64,000 bases of DNA, from the NCBI GenBank assembly GCA_047967505.1, contig CM106540.1. One strand, written 5' to 3'. The notes under the pieces were generated by a model. It was not told where the DNA came from. It saw only the letters and a list, made by a program, of their open reading frames with translations, and made no database searches. Of this stretch, positions 57,961-64,000 are shown piece by piece. Source of the stretch: Dipteris shenzhenensis (lineage: Eukaryota; Polypodiophyta; Polypodiopsida; Gleicheniales). The position numbers were made by a program, and so were the translations under genes. Numbering within the stretch: the stretch's first letter is position 1; each line of letters starts with the position of its first letter.

Positions 57961-59409
57961 CGCTTATCCAATAATTCTCCTTGTGAATATTGTGGCGGAA
58001 ATCATCCTTCCTTTTAGTGTTACAAGAGGCGTTATGATCGCAAACGTACTCAAGCATATGCTGCACAACAACAAGATGCCCATACACATCAAGAGGCAAA
58101 TCATATCTGTTCTGATGTCTCTCCAGAAAGGATACTTCATGTTCGAGATGGTTCCACTTTTATTATTGATTCTGGTGCTACTGGTAATATGACATATCAA
58201 TCTCAATGGTTACATAATTATCATGCTCTTCCTCACAAGAAATTGGTTTATCTTGCTAATGACACTACTTGTCAAGTCATGGGCATTGGAGATTTATATC
58301 TTGGCACTTTTTCTTCAACAAGAGTCTTGCGAGGCATTCTCCATGTTCCAGATCTTCAGAGAAATCTTCTTTCTGTTGCACGACTTGTTGATCTTGGTCT
58401 CTTTATTGGCTTTGACCACACGCAGTGTCGGATTGAAAAAGATGGACATACCATAGCAGTTGCTCCTCGGAATGGTAACCTCTTTCAACTTTCCTTAAAT
58501 GATGATATTGCTAATGTGGTTACAACCCTTGGTGATTTGGACTACAAGCTATGGCATCATCATTTTGTTCATTCGGATTTTGCCAAGCTACTTGCTATAA
58601 ATCGTCATGATCTTGTGGATGGTATGAATCTCCGAGCTCGTCCTCACATGGGCCTATGTGAATATTGCACTCTTGGCAAGCATCATCGAAAACCCTTTCA
58701 TGCATCTACTTCAACTCATTCATATGCTTTATTGGATCTTATTCACACTGATATATGTGGACCTTTTCCTCCATCCAAGTCTTTCTACAGGTATTTCATC
58801 ACTTTCATTAACGATTGGTCAAGATATACAACTGCATTTCTCTTGTGACATAAGTCAGAGGCCTTATCAGTCTTCAAGCAATATAAAACTGCTGCAGAAC
58901 TTCATACTAGTTTTCAGATCAAGGCCCTTTGTAGTGACAATGGTGGAGAATATATTTCTTATCTTTTTAATGATTATTGCATTGAGTGTGGCATTCATCG
59001 TGAATATACTGTTCCATACTCTCCTCAACAAAATGCACATACAGAGCATAAGAATCGCACTTCTCTTGATGCTATGCGATGTATGCTCCTTCATTCTAGA
59101 TTATCTCGAAGCTTTTGGGCAGAAGCACTTGTGACAGCCATCTTTGTGCAAAATTTTCTTCCTACAACTGCACCTTCTGGTCAGATACCAATCACAGCTT
59201 GGACAGGGGAGACTCCTTCTGTATCACATTTTCGAACTTTTGGTTGCATTTCTTATATTCATGTACCAAAAGAGACACGGAAAAAGCTAGATCTTCTTGG
59301 CAAAAAGGTCATATTCATTGGATATTCTCCGAATTCTAAAGGTTATAAATTCTATGATCCCTCTTCTAAGAAGGTGATAATCAATCGTGATGCCATATTC
59401 AATGAGTAG
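57960..59409 (+). pseudogene. Element D protease and integrase
   Basis: Protease IIDSGATGNMTYQ with Asp at 58168-58170. Integrase zinc region LWHHHFVHSDF..CEYCTLGKHH (about 58548-58690), catalytic Asp in LIHTDICGPF (about 58740) and SDNGGEY (about 58930), Glu in HTEHKNRT (about 59040). TGA at 58846 and TAG at 59407 interrupt an otherwise continuous frame. Ends with the usual copia linker FIGYSPNSKGYKFYDP. Confidence 0.92.
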
Positions 59410-59412
59410 TTA

Positions 59413-60186
59413 ATGGGAGGGGCATGGTCTACCGAGGATGCAAAGGACACTGAGTCCTTACTTTCTACCTTTCCTTTTCTATTTGATACTGATTCCACTT
59501 CTGATGTCATTACTACTCCTTTATCTGATGGCATCACTGCTACTCCATCTGCAGAGCAATGTGTTGACAATCTTGATTTGGATCCTGCACATACACAGGC
59601 CTTTGATGATAGTGTTGATATTTATGTTGATCTGCCTATTGATTTTGAACATGGTTCTACTCATGATTGTGTTGATGAATTTGAAATCATTGATCATGCA
59701 ATGGTTGCTCATGAAGAACCTACTACTTATACAGAAGCTATCTCTTTTGCACAAAAGAGTAAATGGCAAGAGGCAATGGAAGCTGAATATGATTCTTTGA
59801 TCTCTAAAGGTACATGGGTTCTTACTGAACTACCTCCTGGTCGCACTCTTATCAAATGTAAGTGGGTTTATAAAACCAAAACTAAAGCTGATGGTTCTTT
59901 TGACAAGTTTAAAGCTCGTCTGGTTGCAAAAGGATACTCACAAATTACAGGAGTTGATTATCATGATACTTTTTCACCCGTTGTAAGCACAAGTATTCGG
60001 GTACTCTTGGCTTTTTCTACTCAATTTGATTTGGAGATTCATCAAATGGACGTGAAAACTGCTTTTCTTAATGGAGATCTTAAAGAGGAGATTTATATGG
60101 AGCAACTAGAAGGGTTCATACTTCCCGGTCAGGACCATCTTGTTTGTCACCTTCATCATGCTCTTTATGGTCTAAAACAAGCTTTC
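59413..60186 (+). pseudogene. Element D RT, plus-strand copy, cut at the inverted junction
   Basis: KWQEAMEAEYDSLISKGTW, CKWVYKTKTKADGS, ARLVAKGYSQ, VDYHDTFSPVV, MDVKTAFLNGDLKEEIYM and ALYGLKQA. It stops just before the catalytic YVDD block at 60186, where the sequence turns into the reverse strand of RNase H. Confidence 0.92.
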
Positions 60187-61661
60187 TGAGCTGCTAGAGA
60201 AGCCGCTACATACTCAGATTCTGTGGTAGAAACAGCAACACAACATTGCTTCTTACTTGCCCAAGAGACCAAGCAACCATTGATAAACAAGCAATTACTG
60301 CTTGTAGACTGCATAGAGAAGTGAGAGCTTGCCCAATCTGCATCTATATATCCCAAAAGATCAAGAGACATCACACAAGATGATTCTGTATGACGTCGAT
60401 AAACTAATCCAAAATCAGAAGTGCCTTTCAAATACTTTAGAACATGTTTTGCTGCAGACCAATGTTGCATTGAGGGAGCAGCCAGATATTGACCTAGAAA
60501 ATTGGCAGTAAAAAGAATATCTGGTCGAGTGTTCAAACTGACAAACTGTAGGCAACCAACAAGATTGGCATAGGGTTGATGTGAAACCTCAACATCATGA
60601 GTCAATCGAGTATTTTTGACAGAGCTCACAAGACAAGGAGTGGTCGCAGAGTGAGCATTCGTCAAGCCAAACTGTTGAACTGCATCTTGAATGAATTTTG
60701 TTTGTCGAAGTAGAAAAATTCCCTTGTGATGAAATCATTGAACTTGAATACTAAGACATGAATGAATGTCACAAGATCAACCATATCAAATGCTGAGGAT
60801 AAGATTTTCTTAACATGTTGCAAGAGATCGAGATTGTTGGAAACAAGTATGATGTCATCCACATAAAGAGCAAGAATGAAAAAAAGAGCACCATCATGTT
60901 TGGCATATAAGTTAGGGTCAGAGAAACAAGAGTTGAAACCTTGAGATGTTAGAAACTGATCAATTTTCATGTACCAAGAATGGGAAGCTTGTTTTAGACC
61001 ATAAAGAGCACGATGAAGGTGACAAACAAGATGGTCCTGACCAGGAAGTATGAACCCTTCTGGTTGCTCCATATAAATATCCTCTTTAAGATCTCCACTA
61101 ACAAAAGAAATTTTCACATGCATTTGATGAATCTCCAAGTCAAATTGAGTAGCAAAAGCCAAGAGTACCTGAATACTTATGCTACGAACAACGGGTGAAA
61201 AAGTATCATGATAATCAACTCCTGCAATTTGTGAGTATCCTTTTGCAACCAGACGAGCTTTAAACGAGTCAAAAGAACCATCAACTGTAGTTTTGGTTTT
61301 ATAAACCCACTTACATTTGATAGGAGTGCAACCAGGAGGTAGTTCAGTAAGAACCCATGTACCTTTAGAGATCAAATAATCATATTCAGCTTCCATTGCC
61401 TCTTGCCATTTACTCTTTTGTGCAGAAGAGATAGCTTCTGTATAAGTAGTAGGGTCTTCATGAGCAACCATTGAATGATCAATGATTTCAAAGTCATCAA
61501 CACAATCATGAGTAGAACCATGTTCAAAATCAATAGGCAGATCAACATAAATATCAACACTATCATCAGAGGCATGTGTATGTGTAGGATCCAAATCAAT
61601 ATTGTCAACACATTGCTATGTAGATGGAGTAGCAGTGATGCCATCTGATAAACGAGTAGCA
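60187..61661 (-). pseudogene. Inverted RT-RNase H copy inside element D
   Basis: Minus strand from 61661: the same acidic linker and RT as the plus copy (about 61661-60985 pairs with 59507-60186), then the part missing from the plus copy, including the catalytic LALYVDDIILV (about 60850) and RNase H (DILFTANFLGQYL, LGYIDADWASSH, VSTTESEYVAASLAA). A frame change lies near 60662. Its RNase H end (60187-60375) also pairs with plus-strand RNase H at 61662-61850. Clearly a related but not identical copy. Confidence 0.93.
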
Positions 61662-62160
61662 ATGACTTTTGGGATATACAGCTGCAGATTGGGCAAGCTC
61701 TCACTTCTCTATGCAGTCTACAAGCAGTAATTGCTTCTTTATCAATGGTTGCTTGGTCTCTTGGGCAAGTAAGAAGCAATGTTGTGTTGCTGTTTCTATC
61801 ACAGAATCTGAGTATGTATAGCGGCTTCTCTAGCAGCTCGAGAATTGGTTTAGCTATGACAATTGCTTGCAGATATTGGTCATCCTCCATCATCTAGTAC
61901 TCCTGTCAGATGTGATAATCAAAGTGCCATAAGTCTGGCTAAAGACTATGTTCAGCATAACAAATCCAAACATATTGCTGTTCATTACCATTATGTCAGA
62001 CATGAAGTGAAGAAAGGGATTATAATGATTGAACATTGTCCCACTTCTCAGATGATTGCAGATATTCTCACTAAAGGACTTAGTGAGGCATGCTTCACAG
62101 TACGATCAGAACAGTACGATCAGAACTTGGAGTTCTTGCAGCTTCTGTCTTCCAAGATTA
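61662..62160 (+). pseudogene. Element D RNase H, plus-strand C-terminal part
   Basis: Starts LLGYTAADWASSHFSMQST directly at the second inversion junction, has a TAG after TESEYV (61828-61830), and continues to RCDNQSAISLAKDYVQHNKSKHI and ADILTKGL. Ends about 170 bases before the 3' LTR. Confidence 0.88.
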
Positions 62161-62329
62161 ACACACCTATGGGTGACCTTTTGTATATAAATGCACATTT
62201 TCATTATATACTTGTAAATAATTGTACAAATGATCAACTTGTGTACTTGTACATAGGAGCTCAGGTTTTTCCCTTGTGCTCCCCAAGGGTTTTTTCATCC
62301 GTAGCTAGAGACCTTTGTTTGAGTGGGGG

Positions 62330-62462
62330 TGTTAGAGCTATATATAGCTTGCCCTAACTTGAAGTAGGACTCACCTATATATATGTAACTAGTGATCAAT
62401 ATGAATCAGTCTTTGGGAGTCTATTTGGTGTGTCTATCATCTCTTCTTATTCTCTCTCGATA
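62330..62462 (+). repeat. 3' LTR of element D (133 bp)
   Basis: Same length as the 5' LTR; last bases CTCTCGATA instead of CTCTCAACA. Followed by the target duplication GTCTC. Confidence 0.93.
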
Positions 62463-62467
62463 GTCTC

Positions 62468-63060
62468 ATCATAGTCCTGACCACATTGCTATGCAAATCC
62501 TTTTGCAACTAGTCTGGCTTTGTATCTCTGAATACTTCCATTTGGATTGTACTTCACTTTGTATACCCATTTGTTTGATATGGCCTTCTTTCCTAGTGGA
62601 AGGTCGCATAATTCCCAAGTATTATTCTTATACAAAGCATCCATTTCTTCATTCATAGCAGTTTGCCATTCTGGCTTGTCTACTGTGTCTTCAAAGTACA
62701 CTAGCTCTTCTGTAGCCATGATGGTAGTCATAAGAGCATAGTTGGTGGTTTCCACCTGAATTGCTTTGCCTTTCTCAGCATATGTCAATCTGGCTGGAGG
62801 TCTGCTTTCCCTAGTAGACCATCTGAGCTACTGTGGCTCTGCTTGGGGTGTTGCTGGCAATTCTTGCTCTTCTTCATCAACCTGTTCTGTAGATGACTGT
62901 GAAGTTGATTCTTCTATCTCCTATGTAGGTGAGGTTTTCCATTTTGATTCCTCATCAAAGATTACATCTCTGGAGATAATGACCTTGCGGTTGATGGGAT
63001 CATACAATTTGTATGCTTTGCTTTCTTCATTGTAACCAACCATGTTACAGCTCAAATAGC
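62468..63060 (-). pseudogene. Element C end of integrase and start of RT
   Basis: Minus strand. YNEESKAYKLYDPINRKV (about 63020-62970) is the end of copia integrase; after stops near 62925 and 62835 the RT begins with KPEWQTAMNEEMDALYKNNTW and SNKWVYKVKYNPNGS, ARLVAKGFA. The reading reaches QDYDE at 62468 and continues on the other side of element D at 56256. Confidence 0.9.
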
Positions 63061-63480
63061 TGATCAGCCACACCGATAGAATCGTCGGGCGGTTGCAAGA
63101 AGAGGCTTGTATGTTGTTGGATTCATAGGCGGCTGCAAGAAGAGGCTCGTTGCTGTTGTTGAGGCTGGAGGAGCCTTAGGCTCGATGTAGAAGTCGCCTT
63201 GAGAGGCCTTGAAGGCCATATGCCATAGAAGCCGCTTGTGGGGAGATAGCCTTCGTAGAAGTCGCCCTTTGGAGTCTCTTTTTCTCACAGCAAAAATCTC
63301 TCAAAGATAAAAACTCTCAAGCCAAAACTCTATGTATCTCTCACAAAATGAATGGACAAAAAATTTCTCTCAATGGACAAAAATTTCTCTCTTACTCAAC
63401 GGAAGTGAAAGAACTCTCGATCTCTCAATCTCTCAATCACTCTCAAGAAGGATCTCAATGCCTCAGCAGAAGGCAAGGGA
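63061..63480 (-). other. Leader and deletion junction of element C
   Basis: Between the primer site and the integrase remnant. A 74-aa ORF (63288-63064 minus) covers a 60-base imperfect repeat (GGCGG.TGCAAGAAGAGGCT near 63090 and 63128); I see no gag features, so gag, protease and most of integrase were lost here. Confidence 0.55.
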
Positions 63481-63492
63481 GCTCTGATACCA
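63481..63492 (-). other. Primer-binding site of element C
   Basis: Minus strand TGGTATCAGAGC directly after the 5' LTR. Confidence 0.9.
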
Positions 63493-63749
63493 TGACAAAA
63501 TATGAAGAGGGGAGAGGAGAAGAGTGGAGATGAGGAGAGAGGGCATAGCTAGAGAGCACACCACAAATGACTAATTGTACACTAGATTTAGTTGAAAAAA
63601 TAGAATATATACAAACCCATTTAGGCTTAGGGTTAGGGGATCTAACCCTTTCCTTTATAGCACTCTATAAGGTTAGTGCTATGCACATATGATCATGTGA
63701 TGGTGCTATGCACACATGATCACATGATGTTGAGCGTGAACTCTCAACA
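63493..63749 (-). repeat. 5' LTR of element C (257 bp)
   Basis: Minus strand TGTTGAGAG to TTTTGTCA; pairs with 54356-54609. The telomere-like run of the other LTR is present with one base changed (TTTAGGCTTAGGGTTAGGGG). Confidence 0.93.
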
Positions 63750-63856
63750 GAGCCCCCATTTTTGTTTCCTGATTGATTGGCATCCCACATGCACAAGGTT
63801 GGGGAAGCAAGAACTCCCATTTTTGTTTCCTCATTAATTGGCATCCCACATGCACT
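63750..63856. repeat. Short repeat flanking element C, two right copies
   Basis: Two head-to-tail copies of the phrase present once on the left of C (54294-54350): CCCATTTTTGTTTCCT..ATTGGCATCCCACATGCAC. Element C was therefore inserted into a small tandem array. Confidence 0.8.
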
Positions 63857-64000
63857 TGGGGGGTTCGCTCAATAATTTATGTGACTATCACGTGAGTTCA
63901 ACATAAGGAAATATTTAATTTCACTTTTTCTCACTTTTTCACAAACAGAAGGGTGTCAAAAAAGGTATTTTGGAAAAAAAATGACAGACTGAATAGGAAA
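63855..64000. mobile_element. End of a second MITE-like element, cut by the window edge
   Basis: CTTGGGGGGTTCGCTCA, then ATGTGACTATCACGTGAGTTCAAC-type sequence (the shared core is TATCACGTGAGTTCAAC), matches the terminal repeat of the MITE at 54677-54923. AT-rich interior follows to the end of the window. Confidence 0.6.

Larger units (their letters stand above)
56262..62462 (+). mobile_element. Ty1/copia element D with an internal inverted duplication
   Basis: LTRs 56262-56394 and 62330-62462, flanked by the perfect 5-bp duplication GTCTC (56257-56261 and 62463-62467). Primer site 56395-56406, purine tract 62321-62329. Plus-strand gag, protease, integrase and RT run to 60186; 60187-61661 is a minus-strand copy of RT to RNase H; 61662-62160 returns to plus-strand RNase H. 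It interrupts the RT of element C exactly between the codons for DYDE and TYAPV. Confidence 0.95.
54356..63749 (-). mobile_element. Ty1/copia element C (minus strand), with nested D and a MITE
   Basis: Minus-strand element with matched LTRs (54356-54609 and 63493-63749), primer site 63481-63492 and a near-matching 5-bp target duplication (GAGCT on the left, GAGCC on the right). The interior keeps only the end of integrase, RT and RNase H; gag, protease and most of integrase are missing between the leader and about 63060. Element D (56262-62462) interrupts RT, and a MITE lies between RNase H and the 3' LTR. Confidence 0.93.

Overview
This is intergenic, repeat-dense nuclear DNA of a seed plant. 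I infer a gymnosperm (conifer-type) genome from the large, heavily decayed and nested LTR retrotransposons, the almost complete absence of intact genes, and the Ty3 Tat-lineage elements; the species cannot be read from the sequence. The copia elements use plant-style initiator-Met primer sites (TGGTATCAGAGC). No rRNA, tRNA or CRISPR was seen.

Layout. 1-5270: decayed Ty3/gypsy element, 5' end outside the window, with gag/pol remnants and a 3' LTR. 5270-6390: AT-rich DNA and a 45-bp tandem repeat. 6390-12920: remains of one or more plus-strand cellular-type genes, including a Ulp1/C48 cysteine-protease-like pseudogene with a recognisable intron and a Ser/Pro repeat tail. 13435-14780: a tandem duplication of about 740 bp. 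14977-16925: minus-strand pseudogene sequence with an FCP1/HAD phosphatase-like domain followed by a SET-domain-like segment. 16930-20515, 28972-31870, 34745-35887 and 38600-38816: one satellite family built on a hairpin palindrome (12-bp arms, 2-nt centre). 20516-28967: Tat-type Ty3 element A inserted in that satellite. 31870-34630: microsatellites and old copia debris. 35888-38597: 5' part of a young-looking copia element (E), also in the satellite. 38817-49660: minus-strand copia remnant (F), split by a complete Tat element B (39311-48826). 49690-51140: plus-strand DUF7869-like pseudogene. 52100-54198: minus-strand LINE. 54356-63749: minus-strand copia C, whose RT gene is split by plus-strand copia D (56262-62462). 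D carries an inverted duplication of its own RT-RNase H. A MITE with 8-bp target duplications lies at 54677-54923, and a related terminal sequence starts at 63855 and leaves the window.

How the pieces relate. Elements A and B are independent insertions of one family: each has its own matched LTR pair and a 4-bp target duplication. Both share a gag-PR-RT-RNase H-archaeal-type RNase H plan, and two small overlapping ORFs precede gag. A has lost its integrase and carries five C-to-T nonsense changes relative to B; B keeps integrase but is frameshifted. No LTR element here encodes an uninterrupted full protein set. The most novel signals are the hairpin satellite, the FCP1-SET and Ulp1-type pseudogenes between 6.4 and 16.9 kb, the conserved pre-gag ORF pair of the Tat elements, the inverted duplication inside D, and the MITE pair.
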